A stretch of 64,000 nt of DNA from positions 1 to 64,000 of the forward strand of contig NZ_JAKGBU010000009.1 in NCBI RefSeq assembly GCF_021555155.1, given 5' to 3'. Positions 52,258-60,443 of the stretch are shown piece by piece; the first letter of the stretch is position 1, and each line of letters starts with the position of its first letter. The position numbers were made by a program, and so were the translations under genes. This DNA comes from Rhizobium alarense. Lineage in GTDB: Bacteria > Pseudomonadota > Alphaproteobacteria > Rhizobiales > Rhizobiaceae. The notes under the pieces are model-generated. The model saw nothing but the letters and a program-made list of their open reading frames with translations, searched no databases and was not told where the DNA came from.

Positions 52258-52577
52258 TTCCCGGGATTGAAGAAGGAGACCGGCTTCAGGATCTGGTTGC
52301 GCATGTCGGCGAGATAGTCGGTCTCGATGACCTTGCGGCGATAGGCCTGCCACTCGGGATCGGCCTCCATCCGGTCGCGGCGCGCTTCGCGGTCGGCGAG
52401 ACTGTCATATTTCCACAGGTGCACGGTGCGCGAAAGGTCGCCGATATGCGTCTGGAAAAAACCGAAGGGTTCGCCCAGATAATGCCGCTGCATCGGCAGT
52501 CCAACGTCCTCGTAGAGCTTCAGGAAATGCGGCAGCATGTTGGGGCGGGCGGTATAGGTTCGGTGATCGAAGATCAT
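52254..52577 (-). CDS. NIPSNAP-family small protein
   Basis: The 107-residue protein begins MIFDHRTYTARPNMLPHFLK and has GEPFGFFQTHIGDLSRTVHL plus YDSLADREARRDRM, typical of the NIPSNAP ferredoxin-like fold. AAGGA precedes the ATG at 52577. Such proteins accompany catabolic enzymes, probably as small isomerases or binding proteins; no catalytic residue can be named. It lies 74 bp after the E2-like gene and is coupled to the DUF3830-like gene. Confidence 0.88.
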   Translation of the reverse strand: MIFDHRTYTARPNMLPHFLKLYEDVGLPMQRHYLGEPFGFFQTHIGDLSRTVHLWKYDSLADREARRDRMEADPEWQAYRRKVIETDYLADMRNQILKPVSFFNPGK

Positions 52578-52651
52578 GTCATTTTCCTTATTCATGTTTC
52601 GGGCGGTTGCGTCCGCCCGGTCCGCCGCCCCGTGCCGGGGTGGAGAGGCCT

Positions 52652-53944
52652 TCAACCGGCGCTTCTGACGGTTTCCGAGATCAGGCGGGCGGCAAGCGCT
52701 GGAACCTCCATCTGCGGAACATGGCCGACGCCGTCGAGAAGGTGCACCGCCGCGAAGCCCGGCGCGCGTGCCGCATGGCCGGCAGGCACAACGCGATCCG
52801 AACGGCCCCAGACGATCCGGGTCGGAACTGCAAGGCCGGCAAGGGACTGCGCGAGGCTGAACGCCTGCGTTCCATGGGGAAAAAGCGTGTCGGCCATGGC
52901 CCGAAGGGTCGCGGCATTGCCGGTGCGCTGCATCTGCCTCAGCGCCGCGCGGGCATAGCCGTCCGGCAGGACGGAGCGGTCCGCCACCATGAAGCCGAGC
53001 CACTGGTCGAGCGCCTCGGGTGACGAAGCCTCGGTGAGGCCGGCAACGAAGCCGCCGTGGATCTCGGGCCCCAGGCCACCGGGCGCAAAGAGCGTTACCG
53101 AACGAACCGCTACGCGGCCGAGCGCGGCGAGCGCCAGCCCGGCCGCACCGCCGAGCGAATGGCCGACGACATGGGCGCGCGAAATGCCGAGCGCCTCCAG
53201 CCGGTCGGAAAGTGCAAGCGCGATCGCCTCGATGCCGAAAGCGGGGGCGGCCGCCTGCGAACCATGGCCGGGCAGGTCGAGCGCTACCGCCTCCACATCC
53301 GCCGGCAACAGCGGGATCACCTGCCGCCAGGCGGTGCGGTCGGCCGCAAAACCGTGCAGCAGAACGGTCGGGTCGCTCACCCGCACAGGGGGCTCTGCTT
53401 TCCGGACCGCCGCCGCGCGGATTTCACCGGCCGCTTTTTCGACGAGGCTGCCTGCCTGCCTGGCTTCGTCGGCGAGGGCCGCCACCACGTCGCGCTGTTT
53501 GATGCGGCCACGGGGGCCGGTGCCGGCGATCCCGCCGAGATCGAGACCGCCAGCGCGGGCAAGCCGGCGGGCGAGCGGGCTTGCGACGACGCGGGCCTTC
53601 GCGGCGGCGGCAACGCCATCATCGGGAGCGGCCGTCGAAAGAGGAGCACCGGCCGCCACCGCGCCGGATGTCGTCGCCGCTGTTCCGATGCCGGTGATCT
53701 CGCTGTCCGACAGCGTGCCCAGCACGGCACCCACCGGAGCCTCCTGTCCCTCTTCGAAAAAGATCTCCGTCAACCAGCCGTCGCGCTCGGCTTCAATTTC
53801 CGTTGCCGCTTTCGCCGTTTCGACGGTGACAAGCAGGTCGCCGGTCTTGAGGTGATCGCCAGGCTTTGCGGCCCAGGCGACGACCAGCACGGATTCCATA
53901 TATTCGCCGCCGGCGCTTTCGATCGTGATCGGATGGGTTGCCAC
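52652..53944 (-). CDS. E2-like protein: lipoyl domain, E3-binding domain and alpha/beta hydrolase (AcoC-like)
   Basis: The 430-residue protein has an N-terminal lipoyl domain with K45 in VETAKAATEIE, a peripheral-subunit-binding domain (about 117-157, ASPLARRLARAGGLDL), and an alpha/beta hydrolase in place of the usual acyltransferase core. That core has GHSLGG with S263, LLHGFAADRTAW and a late GVGHVPQ. This layout is that of acetoin dehydrogenase E2 (AcoC). I chose a GTG start at 53944 because AAGGGGAAG precedes it; the GTG at 53959 overlaps the E1 beta stop without a ribosome-binding site. It acts with the E1 subunits. Confidence 0.9.
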   Translation of the reverse strand: MATHPITIESAGGEYMESVLVVAWAAKPGDHLKTGDLLVTVETAKAATEIEAERDGWLTEIFFEEGQEAPVGAVLGTLSDSEITGIGTAATTSGAVAAGAPLSTAAPDDGVAAAAKARVVASPLARRLARAGGLDLGGIAGTGPRGRIKQRDVVAALADEARQAGSLVEKAAGEIRAAAVRKAEPPVRVSDPTVLLHGFAADRTAWRQVIPLLPADVEAVALDLPGHGSQAAAPAFGIEAIALALSDRLEALGISRAHVVGHSLGGAAGLALAALGRVAVRSVTLFAPGGLGPEIHGGFVAGLTEASSPEALDQWLGFMVADRSVLPDGYARAALRQMQRTGNAATLRAMADTLFPHGTQAFSLAQSLAGLAVPTRIVWGRSDRVVPAGHAARAPGFAAVHLLDGVGHVPQMEVPALAARLISETVRSAG

Positions 53945-53955
53945 TGCCTTCCCCT

Positions 53956-54930
53956 TCACTTCAGTGTCGCAAGGGCGGCGGAGCGGATCGTCTCGGCGTT
54001 CGGCAGCATTGCCGTCTCCAGTGGCTCCGAATAGGGAATCGGCATGTCGGGCAGGGCGACACGGGCGACCGGCGCGTCCAGTTCGTCGAAGGCATGGTCC
54101 ATGATGGTGGCAGAGAGCTCCGCGGCATAACCGCAGAAGCGCCAGCCTTCGTTGACGACCACCGCATGATGCGTCTTGGCGATCGAGGCGACGATGGCGC
54201 CGACGTCGAGCGGCCGGAGCGAGCGCAGATCGATGACCTCGGCGAACACGCCGTCGCCGGCAAGAAGGTCGGCGGCCTTTGCCGCCTCCACCACCATCTT
54301 GGACGTCGCGAAGATCGAGACATCCGTGCCCTCGCGCACGATGCGGGCCTTGCCGAGCGGCTCGACGACATCACCCTCCGGCACCTCGCCACGGGTGTTG
54401 TAGAGCAGCTTGTGCTCCAGGAAGACCACCGGCTGGTCGTCGCGGATCGCCGCCTTCAGCATGCCCTTGGCGTCGGCAGGCGTGGAGGGCGCCACGACCT
54501 TGATGCCCGGGATATGCGCGAGCATGGAATCGAGCGCCTTGGAGTGCTGGGCGCCCGCTCCCGCGCCGCCGCCGCCCTGGGTGCGCAGCACGAAGGGCAT
54601 CTTCACCTGCCCGTTCCAGATGTAGTTGTAGATGGATGCCTGGTTGACGAGGGCGTCAAGGCAGAGTGGCACGAAGTCGGCATACATGATCTCGAGCACC
54701 GGCCGCGTCCCGGTCATGGCCGCCGTCACCGCCATCGCGGTCAATGCCTGTTCCGAGATCGGCGTGTCCCGCACGCGCATGTCGCCGAACTCCTCCCTCA
54801 GGCCCCTGGTGACCTTAAACACGCCGCCATAGCGACCGATGTCCTCGCCGAACAGGAAGACGGACGGGTCTGCGAGCATTTCCTCGCGGAGCGCGGCATT
54901 CAGCGCCTCGGCATATCGCATCAGGGCCAT
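53956..54930 (-). CDS. E1 beta subunit of an acetoin/2-oxoacid dehydrogenase-like complex
   Basis: The 324-residue protein starts MALMRYAEALNAALREEML and has FGEDIGRYGGVFKVTRGL, RDTPISEQALTAMAVTAA with the ThDP-activating glutamate, and PFVLRTQGGGGAGAGAQHSK. It is 1 bp downstream of the E1 alpha stop. It forms the alpha2beta2 E1 enzyme that cleaves a 2-oxo acid or diketone-type substrate and passes the acyl group to lipoyl-E2. Confidence 0.94.
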   Translation of the reverse strand: MALMRYAEALNAALREEMLADPSVFLFGEDIGRYGGVFKVTRGLREEFGDMRVRDTPISEQALTAMAVTAAMTGTRPVLEIMYADFVPLCLDALVNQASIYNYIWNGQVKMPFVLRTQGGGGAGAGAQHSKALDSMLAHIPGIKVVAPSTPADAKGMLKAAIRDDQPVVFLEHKLLYNTRGEVPEGDVVEPLGKARIVREGTDVSIFATSKMVVEAAKAADLLAGDGVFAEVIDLRSLRPLDVGAIVASIAKTHHAVVVNEGWRFCGYAAELSATIMDHAFDELDAPVARVALPDMPIPYSEPLETAMLPNAETIRSAALATLK

Positions 54931-54931
54931 G

Positions 54932-55903
54932 TCAGTGCGCCTCGCTGTAGGGATTGCAGGCTTCGTCGATTGCGAAAATGGGCATGGGGTCGTCAAGAGC
55001 GAGTGCGAAGGCCGCGTCGACCTCCGCCTTCGCCGCAGCCTCGATTTCCATGAGCCTGGCCTCTTCGATATCCGCAAGAAGGGTTCTGCGGGAGCGGGCG
55101 AGAGGGTCGCGCGCCTTCCAGGCGGCGATATCCTCGGGCTTCTGGTATCCGCCCATGTCGGAGGTGGAGAAGCCCTCGACCCGATAGGTCTTGCATTCGA
55201 CCATGCCGGGGCCCTCGCCGCGGCGTGCCCGTTCGGCCATCGCGGCGACGGCGCGGTAGACGGCGACCGCATCGTTGCCGTCGACGATTTCGGAAGGCAT
55301 CGCATAGCCCGCGGCGCGCATGGCGAGATCTTCGACCGGCGACTGGACGTCGGAGGGAACCGTCAGGCCGAACTGGTTGTGCTCCAGCACGAACACCATC
55401 GGCAATTTCCACAGGCCCGCCATGTTCATCGCCTCGTGGCAGATACCGGTCTGGGCGGCGCCGTCGCCGAAGACGCACATGGCGACGTTCGGCTGCCCGA
55501 GCACCTGCATCGAGAGCGCCATTCCGGCCGCGGCCGGGATACCGGCACCGACGATGGCATTGCCGCCGATGACGCCTTTCCCGGCGTCGGCGATGAGCAT
55601 GTGGCCAGCCCGGCCGGCGCAGGCGCCCGTTGCGCGCCCGAAGATCTCGGCGATCACCGGGCGCATCGCCATGCCTTTGCCGATGTAGACCGCATGGCCG
55701 CGATGGGTCGTCGCCACCTTGTCGCCGGCCTCGAGCACCGCGGTGGCCGCGACGCCGACCGCCTCCTGGCCGTCGCAGCGATGGATCGGTCCGCGTGTGC
55801 GGCCTTCCTTGTGCAGCGTTCCAAGCCCCTCCTCCAGATGCCGGACCAGCAGCATCTTGCGGTAGATTTCGAGATGATCCTCGACCGAAGGTGTGTTTTT
55901 CAC
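54932..55903 (-). CDS. E1 alpha subunit of an acetoin/2-oxoacid dehydrogenase-like complex
   Basis: The 323-residue protein has the ThDP motif FGDGAAQTGICHEAMNMAGL followed by LEHNQFGLTVP, and GAGIPAAAGMALS before it, as in AcoA/PdhA. I prefer the GTG at 55903 because GGAGG lies 5 bp upstream. An ATG at 55921 sits almost at the predicted transcription start and would be leaderless. It is the first gene of the seven-gene operon ending at 49684, and the shared palindrome lies in its promoter spacer. Confidence 0.93.
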   Translation of the reverse strand: MKNTPSVEDHLEIYRKMLLVRHLEEGLGTLHKEGRTRGPIHRCDGQEAVGVAATAVLEAGDKVATTHRGHAVYIGKGMAMRPVIAEIFGRATGACAGRAGHMLIADAGKGVIGGNAIVGAGIPAAAGMALSMQVLGQPNVAMCVFGDGAAQTGICHEAMNMAGLWKLPMVFVLEHNQFGLTVPSDVQSPVEDLAMRAAGYAMPSEIVDGNDAVAVYRAVAAMAERARRGEGPGMVECKTYRVEGFSTSDMGGYQKPEDIAAWKARDPLARSRRTLLADIEEARLMEIEAAAKAEVDAAFALALDDPMPIFAIDEACNPYSEAH

Positions 55904-55929
55904 CGATGCCTCCAAATGCATGAAAGAAT

Positions 55930-55957
55930 TTAATACAAAAGTGTCGACACTTTGCAA
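55930..55957 (-). promoter_or_regulatory. E1 operon promoter with GntR-type operator in its spacer
   Basis: On the minus strand TTGCAA (55952-55957) and TATTAA (55930-55935) are separated by 16 bp, and the palindrome AGTGTCGACACT (55940-55951) fills that spacer. A bound repressor would block polymerase directly. The divergent SDR remnant at 56017 could have used the same site. Confidence 0.7.
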
Positions 55958-56016
55958 GCCGTTCTGCACAATGGCCGCAAACAATCGAAAGGAAAGTCCG
56001 GAAGGAGAATGAACCC

Positions 56017-56416
56017 ATGCGTTTGAAGGATGGGATCGCAATCGTAACCGGCGCCGGCATCGGACGCGCGACCGCGGAGCTGTTCGCCCCAGGGCACCAT
56101 GGTGCTCGCAGTCGATCGCGACGGCCAGCTGGCGGTGCCGGCGACGGCCGCGAACGGCGGCGCTCACCTATGACACGGCCTTCCACCATGCCGGCAGCAT
56201 ATCCGCGTCAACGCTGCGGTGCCGGGTGCCAGTTGGTCCAGCTGTTTCGACCGCATGCCGGAGACCCATCCGGATCCGGGGAGGTTCGTGAGGGTACTGG
56301 ATGCGCGGGCACCGATGAACCGCGTCGCCGAGCCGATCGAGACCGCGCAGGCGATCCTCTGGCGGGCAAGCGGCGAATCCTCCTTCGCGGCGGGCTCCAC
56401 CCTGACGGCGGCATGA
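56017..56416 (+). pseudogene. Degraded SDR dehydrogenase gene
   Basis: A GGAAGGAG site precedes an ATG that starts like an SDR (MRLKDGIAIVTGAG, then IGRATAELFA), but two residues of the glycine motif are missing. The frame is lost near 56089; MVLAVDRDGQLA reads on in another frame. IRVNAAVPGA and the C-terminal RVAEPIETAQAILWRASGES appear later, with the final TLT-VDGG motif broken. The middle third with the YxxxK active site is absent. About 400 bp remain of an expected 750. It is divergent from the E1 operon. Confidence 0.85.
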
Positions 56417-56437
56417 CGGCTTGGCGACGCTTTTCCG

Positions 56438-58180
56438 TCAGGCGGCCGGCAGGTCGATGGTCAACGCCGCCAGCATCTGGTCGAGATCGGCGCAGGGACG
56501 GCAGCCGAGCGTGGCAATCTCCCGCGTCACGTCGACCGGCAGGCCGGAATTGGAATCCCTCGGCACCTCGTTCAGCCGTCCGCCGATCAGGACCGGCAGA
56601 GCGAGCCCCTGCTTCCTCATGGCGGCCTTAACAGCCCTCGCGTAGGAGAGCGCGACGCCGTTATAGGTGCTGATGGCAATCGCGTCGGCGCCGGATGCGA
56701 TGGCGTGCGCCACCAGCGCTTCGGGATCGACCGCGACGCCGGCATCCGCGATCGCCACGCCGAGTCCCTCGAGGGCCTGCTCGACCAGATACTTGCCGTG
56801 TTCGTGCACGTCGGTGGTGCCGATGCAGACCGTCAGACGTCGGGGAACGACGAGCGGCGGCTGTGCCGCGACCCAGTGTTCCGCCTTCTCGTTGAGCTCG
56901 CGAGCCCACTCGGCGTGGATGAGCGGCCGCCGGCCGCGACCGCTTTCGGTGCCGGGTCCGAACAGCGCCTCCATGCGCTTCGGCCCCATGCGCCGGATAG
57001 CGAGCATCAGTGCGGCGGGGTCGGCGCTCGGCACGCCGCGTTCTTCGAGGCCGGAGAGCACCGCCTCCGCAAAGCGCCGACCGCCATTGACCAGCACGCC
57101 GGCCATGGCCTCGACCTTCGTCCAGTCGAGGATCGGATCGTAGCAGGGTGCATGCAGCGTCAGGCGATGTGCGAAGGTCTGTGCGTCGATGATCTCGTCG
57201 ACATCCGGAATGCGCTGGTTTTCCGTCACGGGCACCGGATTGATGGCATGGCCGGCCGGCCAGCGGCCAAGCGCCAGGATATCGGCCGTCAGATAGCTCG
57301 CGAGGCTCGCATAGTTGCCGGCCGGCGCCGACTGGTAGGCAACCGTGTTGCCGAAGATCATCGTGCCCGGCGTGTCGTTGACGCGCACCAGAGCGGCGTG
57401 GAAGGCCATGCGCGACAGGGGATCACTGAAATGGTGGCCGTAACAATGGGCGAGGCGTGCGCCGATCAGATCCTCGACGATATGCTTCTCGACGATCACC
57501 ATGCCGAGGGCGCAGGCCATGTCGACGAAGAGGCCTGCAAACCCGTCGTCAAGATTCGAATGCACGAGAATCTCGGCCTCCTGCGCGGCGATGAGGCCGA
57601 GCGCCGTCACCGTCGCCTCCGTTGTCGCCACGTCGTCGTCCCAATAGGGCAGGCGGAAGGTGAAATACTGGCCGAGATTGCCGACCGCCGTCGCACCTGC
57701 CGCGATTGCGGCGCGGGTGTTCTCGATCGCGCCCGGCAGGCCGAGCATGAAGTCGCCGAAATGCGCCGCTGCCGGTGCCGCATGGGTGATGCGGGCAAAA
57801 TCCTCCGGCCCCGTCAGCACGATGCCGGTACCACGGGAGGCGTTGGCGCGCATCGCATCCGGATAGCCCATCGACCAGTCGAGCGTGATGCCGAAACGGT
57901 CCACCGTGACACCGCGCTCTGCGCAGGTGCCGTGTACGGCACGAATAGCCTCTATCGTGCGGTTGACGTCGCGAAACCCGATATGGGCGTGCTGCATGAT
58001 CCGCTTCTCGGCCGTTGCCCTGCGTTTCCAGTCGGCTTCCGAAGCGACGGAATTCTCCGTCAGGAAGGGGCAGGAGCCGAGCCGCCAGCTTTGGGCCATC
58101 GCGCGGCCGGCGGCGACAAGCTCGGCACCGGGCCTGAGACTCGGATCGACGAGGGCGGGCACTTGGGCGTCAGCAGGCAT
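56438..58180 (-). CDS. Single-chain B12-dependent mutase-like protein
   Basis: The 580-residue protein has a barrel-like N-terminal part (about 60-400). Its segments, such as GATAVGNLGQYFTFRLPYWDD and VIVEKHIVEDLIGARLAHCYG, recall the catalytic subunit of glutamate/methylaspartate-type mutases. A C-terminal cobalamin-binding domain (about 445-575) has the base-off motif DVHEHG (D457, H459, G462), an AISTYNG loop and GGRLNE (533-538). In glutamate mutase these two parts are separate chains. Its ATG overlaps the hydrolase gene by 11 bp. Carbon-skeleton or amino-group rearrangement is inferred; the substrate is unknown. Confidence 0.8.
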   Translation of the reverse strand: MPADAQVPALVDPSLRPGAELVAAGRAMAQSWRLGSCPFLTENSVASEADWKRRATAEKRIMQHAHIGFRDVNRTIEAIRAVHGTCAERGVTVDRFGITLDWSMGYPDAMRANASRGTGIVLTGPEDFARITHAAPAAAHFGDFMLGLPGAIENTRAAIAAGATAVGNLGQYFTFRLPYWDDDVATTEATVTALGLIAAQEAEILVHSNLDDGFAGLFVDMACALGMVIVEKHIVEDLIGARLAHCYGHHFSDPLSRMAFHAALVRVNDTPGTMIFGNTVAYQSAPAGNYASLASYLTADILALGRWPAGHAINPVPVTENQRIPDVDEIIDAQTFAHRLTLHAPCYDPILDWTKVEAMAGVLVNGGRRFAEAVLSGLEERGVPSADPAALMLAIRRMGPKRMEALFGPGTESGRGRRPLIHAEWARELNEKAEHWVAAQPPLVVPRRLTVCIGTTDVHEHGKYLVEQALEGLGVAIADAGVAVDPEALVAHAIASGADAIAISTYNGVALSYARAVKAAMRKQGLALPVLIGGRLNEVPRDSNSGLPVDVTREIATLGCRPCADLDQMLAALTIDLPAA

Positions 58181-58973
58181 CGGACACTCTGGTTATGAAA
58201 TGGCGAATGAGGCCGGCGAAGGTCTCGGCACGGGTCATGGGATGAAAATGGGTACCGGATACGACGACCAGCTCCGCGCCGACAATAGTTTCCGCGATCT
58301 GCCGGGTGAGCGATGGCGGGATGAGAATGTCGCCGTCTGCCGCAATCGCCAGCACCGGCGCCCGGATGATGGGCAGGTCGTCGAGGCGGTCGTGGTCGAG
58401 CAGCATGCGGACCCGTGCGGCAGCGATGGAAGCGGGCGAAAGGAGCTCGCGTGCGGTCGTGACCGCCGCCTCCAGCCGGACGGCATTGGCGGCGAGATAA
58501 TCAGGCTCATGGCCGAAGACATGGGTGAGGCGCTGGTAGCTCTCGAAGAGACCTGCCTCCAGCAGTTCGGCGCGGGCAGTGAAGAGCGTGCGGAAGCGCG
58601 TGTCGGCCCGTGCCCAGGAGCTGCTGATCGTGTAGCTGAGGCCGCAGGCAGCGTGGTCGAGCGCCAGCACCTGGGCGACCGCACCGCCCGTCGAATGGCC
58701 GACGACATGGGCCGGGCCGCCCGTCGCCTTGAGAAGGGCCGCGGCGTCGGCAGCGATCGTCTCGATCGACTGCGGCCCTTCCGGCCGGTCACTGCGGCCG
58801 GCGCCGCGGTGGTCCAAGACAATGAGCCGGTGGTCGCGTTCAAGTGCCGCCACCACGCCCGCGTAGAATCGTCCGTCGCCCCCGAGCCCCGGCACCAGCA
58901 GCACGCGGGGCCCGTTGGTTCCGAAGGTGTCGTAATGGATGCGGCAGTCGTCCGCGGCGACGAGAGCAGGCAT
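58170..58973 (-). CDS. Alpha/beta hydrolase
   Basis: The 267-residue protein has VLLVPGLGGDGRFYAGVVAA (oxyanion region), LDHRGAGRSDRPEG, the nucleophile elbow GHSTGGAVAQ, and a late aspartate (IAADGDILI) and histidine (SGTHFHPM). It resembles 3-oxoadipate enol-lactonase-type hydrolases. It shares one base with the stop of the aspartate-dehydrogenase-like gene and overlaps the B12 protein gene by 11 bp, so the three are tightly coupled. Substrate unknown. Confidence 0.92.
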   Translation of the reverse strand: MPALVAADDCRIHYDTFGTNGPRVLLVPGLGGDGRFYAGVVAALERDHRLIVLDHRGAGRSDRPEGPQSIETIAADAAALLKATGGPAHVVGHSTGGAVAQVLALDHAACGLSYTISSSWARADTRFRTLFTARAELLEAGLFESYQRLTHVFGHEPDYLAANAVRLEAAVTTARELLSPASIAAARVRMLLDHDRLDDLPIIRAPVLAIAADGDILIPPSLTRQIAETIVGAELVVVSGTHFHPMTRAETFAGLIRHFITRVSDAC

Positions 58974-59761
58974 CAGGCTTTCCCCACGCCTTGCAGCAGC
59001 TTGCGCAGCGTCGCGGCGATGCTGAGCCCGGTGATCGCCGAGGTTTTCGGGTTTCCCGGCAGCGGTGCGTTGAAAAAGCGCAGGTTCGCCGTACCCGCCG
59101 CACTCGTCACGACGATCTCGTGCACGTTGCCGGTTGCCGCCGGGTCCGCCACGACGCGGACCTCGACCGGAGCCGGATGTGCGGCGAGCGCGATGGAGAG
59201 CGCGACATTGAGGTTCTTCGGGTACCGCCTCACCGCCTCGTCCGCTGTACCTTCGAACAGCACGCTTTCGCCCGTTGCTCCGTCAAGGTCGTGCGCCGCC
59301 AGCATTTCGGCGAAGGCGGCCGGCGGTTTGCGCGACGTGTAGCGGACGCGCGCGTCGGGCAGAGCTGCGACAGCCGCCAGATAGTCGAGGCCGCCGACGG
59401 CGCCGGACGGAAGAACGATATCCGTTTTCGACGCCCTCCGCGCCGCGACGATCCTTGCGCGGAGCGACGGGTCGGCAAGCGCGCCGACGGAGGCGACGAT
59501 GACGGGGATACCCGCAGCGAGAAGGTCCGGAACATAGGCGCTGGCGGCCTCCTGCCCGGCGGCTTCCACCACCGCGTCCGGTGCCGCAGCGATCAGCTCG
59601 GGCAGGTCGGCGACCGCGCGCACGCGCGGCGGAAGGGCGCAGGCCGTAACGTCTCGGACAAGCACGACCCAACCGATCGTCGCCGGCAGGGCGTCGACGA
59701 TCTGACGCGCGAGCGCGCCGAAGCCGATCAGTCCAACTGTCGCGGGGCCGGCGGGCTGCAC
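58973..59761 (-). CDS. L-aspartate dehydrogenase-like protein
   Basis: The 262-residue protein has a Rossmann start VGLIGFGALARQIVDAL, then VEAAGQEAASAYVPDLL, PSGAVGGLDYLAAV, YPKNLNVALSIALAA and GNPKTSAITGLSIAATL, all landmarks of aspartate dehydrogenase (NadX family). The start is GTG, 3 bp after the cupin stop. The placement in a catabolic operon with no nadA or nadB suggests it oxidises or reduces an amino acid of this pathway rather than making NAD. Confidence 0.87.
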   Translation of the reverse strand: MQPAGPATVGLIGFGALARQIVDALPATIGWVVLVRDVTACALPPRVRAVADLPELIAAAPDAVVEAAGQEAASAYVPDLLAAGIPVIVASVGALADPSLRARIVAARRASKTDIVLPSGAVGGLDYLAAVAALPDARVRYTSRKPPAAFAEMLAAHDLDGATGESVLFEGTADEAVRRYPKNLNVALSIALAAHPAPVEVRVVADPAATGNVHEIVVTSAAGTANLRFFNAPLPGNPKTSAITGLSIAATLRKLLQGVGKA

Positions 59762-59764
59762 GGT

Positions 59765-60298
59765 TCAGCTGCCTTTCGTCGGGTCGAACTTGTCCTTGAG
59801 GTCGGCGCCGAACACGGTCCGGCGCTCGATCTCCAGCACGTTCTCCGGGCGGGGAAAGTTGGACGGCACGCGTTCCCCCGGCGTGCGCGGCCGGCCGATC
59901 AGGCGGAAGAAGTCCTCAAGTCCGTTCGGCACGATCAGCCACATCCAGCGCAATCTAACCTCGCCGTCATTGATGAACATGTGGCGGGTGTTCCTCGGCA
60001 GAAAGATCACGCTGTCCGGGCCGATCGGATATTCCTTGCCATCCACCACGGCACGGCCATGGCCCTCGATGACGTAGACGGCTTCCTCGTTTCGGTCGTG
60101 CGTATGCTCCCGCACATAACCGCCGGGCGCGACCGACTGCGTGCCGAGTGCAAAGGGATGCTCCATCCCGACAATGTGCGGCGCGAGCGCGACGTCGATA
60201 TGGCCGTTCGCCGGCACCGGCTGCCAGTAACTCGCGCGCGCGTCGGGGCCGGAAATGTGAACACCGGATGCGGCCGGCGGCAGCGTGGTCTTCTCCAT
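59765..60298 (-). CDS. Cupin-domain protein
   Basis: The 177-residue protein is a single cupin with both metal motifs: PGGYVREHTHDRNEEAVYVI and LPRNTRHMFIND. A C-terminal tail (RPENVLEIERRTVFG) follows. AGGAAGG precedes the ATG at 60298. It is the first gene of the operon cupin, AspDH-like, hydrolase, B12 protein, and its promoter overlaps the shared palindrome. It could be a dioxygenase, isomerase or ligand-binding protein. Confidence 0.9.
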   Translation of the reverse strand: MEKTTLPPAASGVHISGPDARASYWQPVPANGHIDVALAPHIVGMEHPFALGTQSVAPGGYVREHTHDRNEEAVYVIEGHGRAVVDGKEYPIGPDSVIFLPRNTRHMFINDGEVRLRWMWLIVPNGLEDFFRLIGRPRTPGERVPSNFPRPENVLEIERRTVFGADLKDKFDPTKGS

Positions 60299-60355
60299 GT
60301 CTCTTTTCCTTCCTGCTCTTTTTCGAGGGATGGATGGAACTCTCGGGGCTGGGAA

Positions 60356-60384
60356 ACCATAGTGCGGCAAAAGTGTCGACACAA
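60356..60384 (-). promoter_or_regulatory. Cupin operon promoter overlapping the GntR-type operator
   Basis: On the minus strand TTGTGT (60379-60384) and TATGGT (60356-60361) are 17 bp apart. The palindrome AGTGTCGACACA (60372-60383) covers the -35. Binding would block this promoter and might also affect the divergent one. Confidence 0.6.
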
Positions 60385-60387
60385 TAG

Positions 60388-60426
60388 TAGACAGATTAAA
60401 TTGCATGCTCGTATACTCCGCATGCA
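60388..60426 (+). promoter_or_regulatory. Promoter and second inverted repeat before the FAD dehydrogenase gene
   Basis: TAGACA (60388-60393) and TATACT (60412-60417), 18 bp apart, form a plausible plus-strand promoter. The exact inverted repeat TGCATGC-N11-GCATGCA (60402-60426) surrounds the -10. The repeat differs from the GTGTCGACAC palindrome and may bind another regulator. Confidence 0.5.
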
Positions 60427-60443
60427 GCGAATGGGGAATGGTG

